Position numbers and translations under genes: made by a program
From: JBGTSJ01 sp041940305
GTDB taxonomy: Bacteria > Planctomycetota > Planctomycetia > Planctomycetales > Planctomycetaceae
Assembly (NCBI GenBank): GCA_041940305.1
Contig: JBGTSJ010000003.1
Coordinates: 310,001 to 374,000 of the forward strand
Length of the DNA: 64,000 bases
Direction: 5' to 3'
The notes under the pieces: generated by a model
Told to the model about the DNA's origin: nothing
Databases searched by the model: none
The model's input: only the letters and a program-made list of their open reading frames with translations
In this document: positions 52,001-59,717 of the stretch, piece after piece
How positions within the stretch are numbered: the stretch's first letter is position 1
Layout of the letters: every line of letters starts with the position of its first letter

Positions 52001-53942
52001 GGCCGCCGAGATTACGACCGGCAACAACTCCGACACGTTCTGGGATGACTCCGACGCCGAGCACAACTTCCTGTACATCGAGCTCCGCAACACGTCTCCG
52101 TTCAACGTGCCGCTCGATGAGGAGACGTGGCGGATCGTCCGGCAGCCCTCGTCGGCTTCCGGCTCCCCTCCGGGCGCAAACGACGGCGAACTGGCGTTTC
52201 TCGACCCCTGCGCCGACGTCGGCCCCGGGCAGAACTTCATCATCGCCATGCACGACAACACCATCACGAGCCCCGGCGGGATCCGCTCGTCGACGCTCTA
52301 CGTCGATTATGACGGGACCGATATCTTCAAAGCGATCGTCCCGTTCAACGTGGCGGACACGGACGGCAGCCTGCCGACCGACGAAAGCGCCGATCATCCG
52401 GCCCCACTCGCCGACCTGGATGTCAGCTACACGGACGGCGGCACGAACGATCATTCCACGCACTTTTCACTGAACGCCTACAGTGGCGGCACGGGCGGAG
52501 GGACGCTCGTCGCCGCGGACGACTCCGCTGCGGAATTCGACCTCGTCCTGCAGCGTCGCGCACATCTGAACACGGACGGGGCCATTGCCCTCTCCAGCGC
52601 GGACTGGATCGAAGTGGACCGCATCAACGTCCTGCCCCAGACGCTCAACGTGGAAGGCAGCGGTGGACCGCAGGCCGCGGTGGCGAACCTGCCGAGTACC
52701 GAATGGGACGAGCCGTTCAAGCTCCGCGCCAATACCACGACTCCGACCAGCGGAACTCCCTACCCGAACCGCCGCCATACGATCGGCGGCCCCGCGCCTC
52801 GGTCGAATCCGGCCGACGCGTCCACCGATCCGGACAATCACCTGGCCAACTCGGCCCTTCGCACCAGCGGCGAGTCGTTCCACGTGTGGGAGCCCCACTT
52901 CGACCGGGACTACTCGTCCATCTATGAGCTGCTGTCCCTGCCGATCTACGGCGTGCGCAACGCCGTCAATACCGAGAACCTCGCCATTCCGGACCTGCTC
53001 GGCGGCGCCACCGAAAACCTGGCGCAATCCGGCACGCCGCCGGTGATGTCGGGACATCGCACGGCCGCGGCGCGGATCTTCAATCCGCAGGGGGTGGACA
53101 ACGGCATGGGCGTGCTGATCCGCGCCAACCGCTGGTACCGGCTGTTCGAGTACATCGACGTCCCGTCCCGCTCCAACCTCGAGCTCCGGGATCGTTACGC
53201 CCTGCAGCGGCGAGTGCCCGGCCTGATCAATCTGAACACGCTCCGCCACGATCCGGTCATGGCGGCCCTGGTCGATGATCCGCAGATTCGGCGGTTCGGG
53301 GACGGCATGACAGTCGGAGCTCCTGACTTTTCGACAACCTTCCCGTCGGACAACGTCGGCTTCGACGACACTCCGCCGACGAATCGCAACTGGTTCCTGC
53401 GACTGCTCGTCGCCCGCGACGGCGCGGACGTCATCTCCGGCGGTTACCCGTTGCCGGGCGTTCCCGGCACGCGCCCCTTCCTGAGCATGGCGTACATCGA
53501 TCCGAATAATCCGGATTCCAGTCTCCGCAATACGATGCTCCGGCCTCATTTTCAGTCCGGTGCGCTCAACAATCTGCAGCTGTTCGAGGCCCGTTCATCG
53601 ACGGATGCGGACGGCAATACGACCAACGGAGAGAACGCCGTCGATTTCCACACCCGCCACCGGCTGCTCAGCAAAATCGCGAACAATACCACCAACCGCT
53701 CCCACGTGTTCATGATGTGGGTTGGGTATGAGTTATTTGAAGCCCATCAGCCCGACGCGGCGAACTTCCCGAACTTCGTGCAGATCGGGGCCCGGATCGA
53801 CAATGTGCCCGGACACCGGGAGTTCGTGGTGGTGGACATGACGCGTCTGGAAGAAGCCTACAGCGATCCCGATCCAACCGACGCCGTTCCCGGCCGCTTC
53901 GACTGGCGCAAGTTCATCATCTACCGCAAACGGATTCAGTAG
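49092..53942 (+). CDS. gspK: Giant GspK-like pseudopilin
   Basis: 1616 residues. Leader ends RHGG, then AVIIVVLALLSSLAFLGFFF; there is no Glu at position 5, the usual mark of the tip subunit GspK. Classical GspK has about 330 residues, so this is roughly five times longer. The soluble part has EF-hand-like loops from Asp273 (DLNGNGMLDAGE, DFNGNGSLDANI) and others (DVDADLDGILD, DLDADGIPDR). Other blocks: MFFVKIIDADGLLNLNAHGS early and EYIDVPSRSNLELRDRYALQ, VPGLINLNTLRHDP late, the latter GspK-like. Last of the G-H-I-J-K series. Very long proteins at this position are familiar in planctomycetes, but the function of the extra mass is unknown. Confidence 0.82.
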   Translation: MQRSIIQPAHPRHGGAVIIVVLALLSSLAFLGFFFYSWTDMEASSAITWGDEPSKEVDSDAIDDFALQQILVGTPPQYVDSALYGNYWSVLSNTIGRVNADGTPTDVNPHTGRGITIRYVDAVNNSTGVAPPDGLPDLTIDVSVPPDGIPDVPGFVFDHDGDNTGAGSFDQDSYVVNLSATANGGFPYATGGGYDFQPDAGYTYPDINSFFLAYDAWIPPTASTPVTRVIIPSFFRPQLLPRKRVNGFGDVFTDTATINKVLRPHQNHFYTEDLNGNGMLDAGEDFNGNGSLDANIPRYLSAAFTQARSGDRDRIIAPFPMAPGTEMGIFTGAGDDYQLDVDADLDGILDSIWLDLDHPIVNLPDGRQAVPMFFVKIIDADGLLNLNAHGSADLTYASGFTHPFGRDSTSGIAYSITTSNLGLSPSEVNPTWALWAQPHNSAHLNAGHQDYVLQDHAAFFGFSPSAYFGGAATPSEKATVAANMELGFLLYGGGISSGSSVLPGRWGEPGLISPSTSTVPRPGLTGTDDDQDANASIGPGNRKSYGGFPCSDQDLQGLTVPAYVHPLDFRGIGQYLDRSTPSGAERALAANPISNNPSTWPEYDSNWQEQGTSVFHAVNTWRNAASGSLQPGAIDGLTDEGDETYLDYDFYDSDDAPFPPAENAALHLSESHWNKIGQPSRARELASLNFRDSRVASEIRKQFGTDSWDRLEFAQAPLPVPATGSPRAWERSAWSHPRNSDFQSTSAFPPQFSGAAAGTTFDPFRPEVRLLLKSEDTTSNIGFDRRAARHRLNINRILSDDTDPYDGYTAFDTNANPRYRNLVPHPDFTGSTAGATVAPMLHENSPPAASIPYPFASIAADPVAQEWWARYDRQRLARDIYVLLYTIAGIDADNATTGSHSEDLDADGIPDRVREFAQFAVNYVDNLDRDSVITRFEYDINLGDGWNAPSQVVYGIEAQQLVFSEVMWVKAAEITTGNNSDTFWDDSDAEHNFLYIELRNTSPFNVPLDEETWRIVRQPSSASGSPPGANDGELAFLDPCADVGPGQNFIIAMHDNTITSPGGIRSSTLYVDYDGTDIFKAIVPFNVADTDGSLPTDESADHPAPLADLDVSYTDGGTNDHSTHFSLNAYSGGTGGGTLVAADDSAAEFDLVLQRRAHLNTDGAIALSSADWIEVDRINVLPQTLNVEGSGGPQAAVANLPSTEWDEPFKLRANTTTPTSGTPYPNRRHTIGGPAPRSNPADASTDPDNHLANSALRTSGESFHVWEPHFDRDYSSIYELLSLPIYGVRNAVNTENLAIPDLLGGATENLAQSGTPPVMSGHRTAAARIFNPQGVDNGMGVLIRANRWYRLFEYIDVPSRSNLELRDRYALQRRVPGLINLNTLRHDPVMAALVDDPQIRRFGDGMTVGAPDFSTTFPSDNVGFDDTPPTNRNWFLRLLVARDGADVISGGYPLPGVPGTRPFLSMAYIDPNNPDSSLRNTMLRPHFQSGALNNLQLFEARSSTDADGNTTNGENAVDFHTRHRLLSKIANNTTNRSHVFMMWVGYELFEAHQPDAANFPNFVQIGARIDNVPGHREFVVVDMTRLEEAYSDPDPTDAVPGRFDWRKFIIYRKRIQ

Positions 53943-54577
53943 AGGCCGACACAAACGAGCCCCCGCACACCAGCCCGCCGCGCCAGCAAGGGACGAACGT
54001 TGCCAAGCGTCGCCCCCCGAGAACCCCAGTTCTCCAAGAAACCTGGGTACTGTGGCCGTCCCGTGGCGCACCCTGTGGCGGTGAGGCGGACGACCCTCCT
54101 TTCGGGAGCAAACTCATGACCATGTGGCGGCAACCTGGCCCAATATGGCCACAGCGCGGGGGGGGGTGAAAAAGTTGCCATGTTGCCATCTTACTCCTGG
54201 TCGCGGGGGCGCGGGCTGCTCGGCAGACGAACGTCTGTCGCTCTCCTGCCACTCACGCCACAATCCGCTGCTCGGCACGCAAATTGCCAAACCGAGACAT
54301 TAGGACGCCCGGAACCGGTACAAAACCATGAAAACAAGCGGTTTGGGTGTTGATTTCCTTTTCGAGTCCGCGTTCTCTGGATAATAATGGGAGAAATCGC
54401 GTCTCCCCCGCGTTGCAGAATGCAGCACCCCCCGGCCGGTCCGGATGCTGCGGAACGCCGCGGATTGATGCGATCCTCTCCGGCCTGGTCATCCGGGCCA
54501 GCGGCGTTTCCACCTGCTCAGATTCGTCTGAAACTGCGTTCACCCGGCGTTTTGCCCACGGCTTGAGGAGCCCGACC
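53943..54577. other. Intergenic region with decayed hairpin and solo REP
   Basis: 635 bases without a supported gene. It contains a degenerate copy of the GAAACCCGG hairpin at 54019-54052, which may end the secretion operon, and the solo REP at 54219-54243. A TAATAAT-like box near 54380 could belong to the DUF1559 promoter, but no good -35 is at the right distance. Confidence 0.55.
54219..54243. repeat. Solo REP element, related to the RAYT flanks
   Basis: 25 bases matching the right REP of the transposase at 22 of 25 positions, with core GGCAGAC-GAAC-GTCTGTC. No transposase gene is beside it, so it may be mobilised in trans. Confidence 0.7.
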
Positions 54578-55747
54578 ATGCGAGTGCAGCGTACCCGTCC
54601 CGTGACCCACCGGAAGCCCGAGCGCGGCGGCTTCACGCTCATCGAGCTGCTGGTGGTGATCTCCATCATCGCCGTGCTGATGTCGCTGCTGCTGCCGGCC
54701 ATCCAGAACGCCCGCGAAGCGGCGCGTCGGATGGAGTGTTCCAATAACATGCGGAACGTCAATGTGGCCCTGCACGCGTTTGCCACATCGAACAACGGGC
54801 GCTTGCCCTACTCACTGACGGACGTCACGGATCCTGCGTCGATGAAGCTGGTGTTCTCGAACGGGAGCACGACGGACGTCCGCGGTGCACCCTGGACGGT
54901 TCAGCTGCTTCCGTTTATCGAGCAGCAGGGGCTGTTTGACCGATTGCAGACGTCGACGAACGTTTCGCATCCCTCAGATCCGAATTCGACAACGAACCTG
55001 GGGCTGACCGCCATCCAGGTGTACAACTGCCCGGACGACCTGAACGGCGAGACAGGCGGGAATCTGTCGTTCGTGGCTAATATCGGCTACACGAATTCCG
55101 TGCGTTGGACGTCGACGACGACGGGCGGGAGCATTAACGCAGTTCACACCGTTTCCAAGACGCCCGCGGGGACGGAGGGCTACGATTGGAGCTTCAATGA
55201 TTACGGTACCGGTGCCCCGGAATTCACCAGCGACGACGAAGACCTCACGCAGGCCAGCGGCGTCTTCTTTCAGCAGTATCTGGCGAACGGGTTCCGCCCG
55301 AGTCTCGATCGGATGACAGACGGTCAATCACAGACGGTCTACCTGACGGAGAATCTTCAGGCAACGGCCTGGATTTCCTCTCAATTGGACGACGTCGGCT
55401 TTGTGTTCCCCGCTGCCGGCTCGACGGACAATCAGATTGCCGATGGCTCCGTTCCCAACGGATTCGGTCCGGCGCCGACCGGCGCGAAGAGTTCCGGCAT
55501 GGCGTATTCGTCCATCAATCTCACGGGCACGCCGCTGGCGGGCAGCAAGATCAACTCCAATCTGAACGCCGCCGAAAGCGCAGCTCCCCGGCCCAGTTCT
55601 TACCACCCGAATGTGGTGAACGTCTTCTTCGCCGACGGGCACGGCCAGACGATCTCGCAGAACATCAGCGACGACGTCTGGGCGCGGCTGGTGTCGCAAG
55701 GCGGAAACCGCTACGGCCAGAATATCCTGAGCGACAACAGCTTCTGA
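54578..55747 (+). CDS. DUF1559 pseudopilin-like protein
   Basis: 389 residues from ATG 54578; GAGGAG lies seven bases upstream. The leader ends ERGG before FTLIELLVVISIIAVLMSLL (Glu5), then LLPAIQNAREAARRMECSNN, the DUF1559 hallmark. The C-terminus SSYHPNVVNVFFADGHGQTI carries the H/G-type end motif. DUF1559 proteins are exported prepilin-like proteins expanded in planctomycetes; whether they join a fibre is unknown. Directly follows the secretion block and has its own terminator. Confidence 0.93.
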   Translation: MRVQRTRPVTHRKPERGGFTLIELLVVISIIAVLMSLLLPAIQNAREAARRMECSNNMRNVNVALHAFATSNNGRLPYSLTDVTDPASMKLVFSNGSTTDVRGAPWTVQLLPFIEQQGLFDRLQTSTNVSHPSDPNSTTNLGLTAIQVYNCPDDLNGETGGNLSFVANIGYTNSVRWTSTTTGGSINAVHTVSKTPAGTEGYDWSFNDYGTGAPEFTSDDEDLTQASGVFFQQYLANGFRPSLDRMTDGQSQTVYLTENLQATAWISSQLDDVGFVFPAAGSTDNQIADGSVPNGFGPAPTGAKSSGMAYSSINLTGTPLAGSKINSNLNAAESAAPRPSSYHPNVVNVFFADGHGQTISQNISDDVWARLVSQGGNRYGQNILSDNSF

Positions 55748-55776
55748 TTGTGCTCAGGATTACGAGAGGCTCCTCA

Positions 55777-55812
55777 CCACGGCTGCGATCATTCGCAGCC
55801 GTGGTTTTGTTT
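55777..55812 (+). terminator. Rho-independent terminator after the DUF1559 gene
   Basis: Perfect 12-bp stem CCACGGCTGCGA (55777-55788) / TCGCAGCCGTGG (55793-55804), loop TCAT, then TTTTGTTT. It starts 29 bases after the stop. Confidence 0.9.
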
Positions 55813-55900
55813 ATGGGGAGGCGACAAGTATGCTGAACAGGGAGCCATCGGTTGTTGACGATTCCGCTGCGCTTCCCCTCCGGCAGGGCCAATCGATCGT

Positions 55901-57346
55901 ATGATGCTCCGCTTTCTCACCCAATTCGACCGCAACGAACTCGGCTGCTCTCGGAGGGAATGGCTGCGGCTGGGGGGACTCGGCGGTCTTTCGCTGCTGA
56001 CAGATGCCAACCGGCTCGCCATCGCCTCCGAGCACGGTCAACTCCTTCCCCACGGATTCGGGCGGGCGCGGTCGGTGATCGTGATCTTCGCCAGCGGCGG
56101 GCAGAGCCACATCGACCTATGGGACCCGAAGCCTCACGCACCGGCCGAAGTCCGCGGTGCATTCGCCTCGATCGAAACGTCGACGCCAGGCCTCCGGTTG
56201 TGCGAACATATGCCGCGGATCGCGCGCGTGATCGACAAGTGCACGCTGCTCCGCTCCCTCTCGCATGAGGATCTCGACCATGGCTCCGCGGTGCATCTGG
56301 CGCTGACGGGACGGTATCACCCGCGGCGCTCGTCGAACCCGCCCGCCTCTCCGTCGGACCAGCCCTGCTACAGTTCGGTGCTGCAGCGCGTGCGTCCCAG
56401 CAGCGAGTTCGTGCATACGGCGGTGCACGTCAATGGGCCCAACCTCGTGCCGTTTGAGCCGGCCCCCGGGCAGTTTGGCGGACTCCTGGGGAAGCGCTAC
56501 GACGCATTCACCGTCGGGGACGTCTCCGAAGGGGACCTCGCGGCGCCGGGACTGTCGCCTCAGGAGGAGTTGCCGGGCGTGCGGCTGGGACGCCGGGAAG
56601 AGTTGCTGACAGCTCTCGACCGGTATCGGGTTGAGGTCGGCTCAGGGGCGTCCGCACGCCGCGGAATGGAGAAGGACGTACTGTACGAGCAGGCGTTCGA
56701 CGTGCTGTCTCAGCCGCAGACACGGGAAGCGTTTCGGCTGTCGGCGGAACCGGCCCGATTGCGGGACCGCTACGGCCGCAATCGCTCAGGCCAGGCGTGC
56801 CTGCTGGCGCGGCGACTGGTGGAGGCGGGCGTGCCGCTGGTGACGGTGTTCTGGAACCACAACAATCGCGGGCAGGATAAGGCGTTCGGGGATATCAACG
56901 AGTGGGGCTGGGACACGCACAACGACATCTTCTTCGGACTGAAAGAGCAGCTGCTGCCGCGGTTCGATCAGAGCTTCTCCGCGCTGCTGGAGGACCTGGA
57001 CGAGCGCGGACTGCTGGACGAGACGCTGGTGGTGTGCATGGGCGAGTTCGGCCGCGCGCCGCTGGTGGCGCTGGAAAGGAACTTCGCGGGCGAGACGCCG
57101 GGCCGCAAGCACTGGGCTAACGCCTACTCGGCGGTTTTCGCGGGGGCCGGAGTGACGCGCGGAAGCGTCGTCGGCGCAACGGACGCGCAGGGGGGATACC
57201 CGGTGGGAGACCGCTACGGTCCCTGGGACGTCATCGCGACGATCTTTGCGGCGCTGGGCATCGATCCCGCATCGCATTACACGACGGCGCAGGGTCAGCA
57301 GCTGCAGATCTGCGACGGCCAGCCGGTCGCAGCACTTTACGGCTGA
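55901..57346 (+). CDS. DUF1501 family protein, Tat-exported
   Basis: 481 residues. Twin-arginine leader CSRREWLRLGGLGGLSLL. DUF1501 pattern: SVIVIFASGGQSHIDLWDPK, TLLRSLSHEDLDHGSAVHLA, and near the end LVVCMGEFGRAPLVALERNF with AGETPGRKHWANAYSAVFAG. Alkaline phosphatase-like superfamily, substrate unknown. It lacks an adjacent DUF1549/DUF1553 partner, as does the copy at 12039. Convergent with the kinase at 57361; only 14 bases lie between. Confidence 0.93.
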   Translation: MMLRFLTQFDRNELGCSRREWLRLGGLGGLSLLTDANRLAIASEHGQLLPHGFGRARSVIVIFASGGQSHIDLWDPKPHAPAEVRGAFASIETSTPGLRLCEHMPRIARVIDKCTLLRSLSHEDLDHGSAVHLALTGRYHPRRSSNPPASPSDQPCYSSVLQRVRPSSEFVHTAVHVNGPNLVPFEPAPGQFGGLLGKRYDAFTVGDVSEGDLAAPGLSPQEELPGVRLGRREELLTALDRYRVEVGSGASARRGMEKDVLYEQAFDVLSQPQTREAFRLSAEPARLRDRYGRNRSGQACLLARRLVEAGVPLVTVFWNHNNRGQDKAFGDINEWGWDTHNDIFFGLKEQLLPRFDQSFSALLEDLDERGLLDETLVVCMGEFGRAPLVALERNFAGETPGRKHWANAYSAVFAGAGVTRGSVVGATDAQGGYPVGDRYGPWDVIATIFAALGIDPASHYTTAQGQQLQICDGQPVAALYG

Positions 57347-57360
57347 GCGGCCGCGAAGCC

Positions 57361-59310
57361 TTACATCCGTTTGGGTGCCGGTGCGGCAAATGCGACTTCG
57401 CGGTGGCCGGACGGGTTGGATTCAAGCGACCCGATCCGCGTGGGAATGCTGCCGATTTCGCTGGCCGCCGAGCCGAGGACGACCTGCTCGGGGATGGCGT
57501 CGGCGAGATAGTTTTGCCACCAGGCCGCCGCCCGGGTTTCGTTCCACTCGCCGACGTGACGTGAGCTGGAGAGGCGGTCGGCGACCTGCTGTGCAGTGAG
57601 CGGCCGATGCTCGGGGTCCTTCTTCAGGCAGTCCATGATGACGGACTCCAGCACCGGATCGATGGGGCGGTCGCAGCGTGCGGACAGCGCGACCGGAATG
57701 GTGCGGATCTGGTGCTTGAGCACCTCCGAGGTCTCGCGGGCCTTGAACAATTCGCTGCCGGTGAGCAGGAAGTAGCCCACGGCGCCGAGCGCATACAGAT
57801 CGCGGCGGGGAGTGACGAGCTGCGGCGAGGTGATCGCTTCGGGGGCGAGATATTCCGGCGTTCCGCAGACGCCGTGGTGGCGGGCATCCATGGCGCAGGC
57901 GAGACCGAAGTCGAGGACTTTGACAAAGTCGCCGATCCCCCCGCGGCGCGTGAGCATCAGGTTGTCCGGCTTGATGTCGCGATGGATCAGGCCGAGCTCA
58001 TGGGCCTCCTGCAGGGAGCGGCAGGCCTGCATGAGGATATAGATCACCCGTCCCTCAGGCTGGGGTCCATAGCGGCGGACGAGTCCGGAGAGCGTGAGGC
58101 CCTCAATGTACTCCATTGCGTAGTAGAAGACCCCCTGGGGAGTGATGCCGTAATCGTAGACGGCGACGGTGTTGGGGCTCGTCAGTTGGCAGGTGAGCTG
58201 GACTTCGGACTCAAAGCGGGTGATGGCGGCGCGGTCGATGGAGTTGGTCTGCAACAGCTTGACGGCCGCGGGCCGCTTGAGCAGGCAATGTCGGGCGCGG
58301 TACACGACGCCCATGCCCCCCTCGCCAATCTTGTCTTCCAGCGCGTAGTTGCCAAGCTGCCGGTCGAGCAGGACCGATTCGAGACGGCACCGCTCGAGCC
58401 GGGCGAGGGCCAGCTTCTCCAGACGGACGGCGAGTTGCGAACTTTCGTTCGGTCCCCCTTCCTCCCCGCCGGCGGCTTCGTCCACGCGGGCAGCGACGTC
58501 GAGGCAGACGAAGTGCGGATACTGATCCTGCAGAGTCAGCAGGCGATCGATGCCTTGCGGGGACTGCTGCATGGAGTCCGGCAGGAGAGCCGCGATCACC
58601 GTGGCGGCGGCGGCGGTCCGGGAGAGCGCGGCGTCGCTCAGGACTCGGTCAGTCTGGTGATGCAGGGCGACGCAGGCAGTGAGCTCGTCCGGAAATCCCC
58701 AGTCATGCATCAGCCGCGCGAGGAGTTCGGCATGGGTCCAGCCGAACTGGCCCCGCTCGAAATCGACGAGGTCGCCGTTGCGATAGTCGAACTTGCGGTA
58801 TTCGTCGCTGTAGGCGTCGGTGAGGACGGGGAGCAGCAGGTCCTGCAGCAGGCTGGCCGTGCGCGCGGTATCCGGATCGCCGCCGACGATCTCCGCCGTG
58901 ATTCCGGAGAACAGGGACCGCTCGGTATTGTCCCGCTGGAAGCGATGTGGATGAATAAAGCTGGACGTGACCCCGCGCAGGGCCTGCTGCAGCGCCGTGG
59001 TGAGCAGCACTGTGCGCGTGCGGCGGATGCCCAGCGCGGCCACCGCCCGGCCGGCCGAGTGGATCTTCCATTTGAGCCCGAGTGACGCCGCGTTTACGTA
59101 CTTCAGGAGTTCGACGATGAGCGCGGAATCGCGCTCGATGATCTCGGCGAGCTGGGCATTGGTGACATCAGAGCGTTCGGCGAGCTGAGAGAAATCAACG
59201 ACCGATTGCGGCATCACAGGGAAGCGGATGCGCGCGGGCGGTTCCGCATCGGCAACCGCCGAAATCGATTCGCTGCACAGCCGAGACCAGTCCACCTTCA
59301 CACGGCCCAT
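57361..59310 (-). CDS. HDOD domain - Ser/Thr kinase fusion
   Basis: 649 residues from ATG 59310 (MGRVKVDW). The N-terminal half is an HDOD domain: LAEIIERDSALIVELLKYVN, GRAVAALGIRRTRTVLLTTA, FSGITAEIVGGDPDTA and ELLARLMHDWGFPDEL. A short helical linker joins the kinase: GEGGMGVVYRAR (near 329), Lys351 in AAVK, HRD at 443-445 and DFG at 467-469, then GTPEYLAPEA. No transmembrane helix is visible, so it is probably cytosolic. HDOD domains are non-enzymatic signalling modules; their fusion to a kinase suggests direct output by phosphorylation (inference). Confidence 0.92.
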   Translation of the reverse strand: MGRVKVDWSRLCSESISAVADAEPPARIRFPVMPQSVVDFSQLAERSDVTNAQLAEIIERDSALIVELLKYVNAASLGLKWKIHSAGRAVAALGIRRTRTVLLTTALQQALRGVTSSFIHPHRFQRDNTERSLFSGITAEIVGGDPDTARTASLLQDLLLPVLTDAYSDEYRKFDYRNGDLVDFERGQFGWTHAELLARLMHDWGFPDELTACVALHHQTDRVLSDAALSRTAAAATVIAALLPDSMQQSPQGIDRLLTLQDQYPHFVCLDVAARVDEAAGGEEGGPNESSQLAVRLEKLALARLERCRLESVLLDRQLGNYALEDKIGEGGMGVVYRARHCLLKRPAAVKLLQTNSIDRAAITRFESEVQLTCQLTSPNTVAVYDYGITPQGVFYYAMEYIEGLTLSGLVRRYGPQPEGRVIYILMQACRSLQEAHELGLIHRDIKPDNLMLTRRGGIGDFVKVLDFGLACAMDARHHGVCGTPEYLAPEAITSPQLVTPRRDLYALGAVGYFLLTGSELFKARETSEVLKHQIRTIPVALSARCDRPIDPVLESVIMDCLKKDPEHRPLTAQQVADRLSSSRHVGEWNETRAAAWWQNYLADAIPEQVVLGSAASEIGSIPTRIGSLESNPSGHREVAFAAPAPKRM

Positions 59311-59717
59311 CCTGTCGGTCGAGGCGGCGCGCGGCCGCCCTGGTTCTGAACCAACTGAAAACGTCAATGGTCGTTCCACGAACGATGGCCCCGCCTCCTG
59401 CCTCCGGAGCACCACAATAACATCGTATGATGCAGGGGGCTGCGTGCGGCCCAGCGAGGCTGCTGCGGCGTGAATTGTCCAATGATGGTCCGCTCAGTCG
59501 CGGTATGCCGGATCGCCGGGTGGCAGAGGCGGGCGTGAACATTCGGGATGGCTGTCAGAATCGACAGGTTCATTGCCGGCGGAGCGGCTGGCGTGACCGG
59601 CGCATCTGCATCGGGAAGATGGAGCGAGCCGCCGGGGGCCTCGCCTGACGTCTTGGAGTGTCGCTCCGGTGCAGACGGATGCGCCGTCCCGCAGATGGTC
59701 AGAGAATGGGGGCAGCT
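59311..59717. other. Intergenic region
   Basis: About 400 bases. Overlapping short open frames have no supporting motif or start. No terminator or promoter identified. Confidence 0.45.

Noticed and set aside
50412..52463. 683-residue minus-strand frame
   Set aside because: Antisense shadow within the gspK-like gene.
54376..54392. TATAAT-like box before the DUF1559 gene
   Set aside because: No acceptable -35 element at 16-18 bases.
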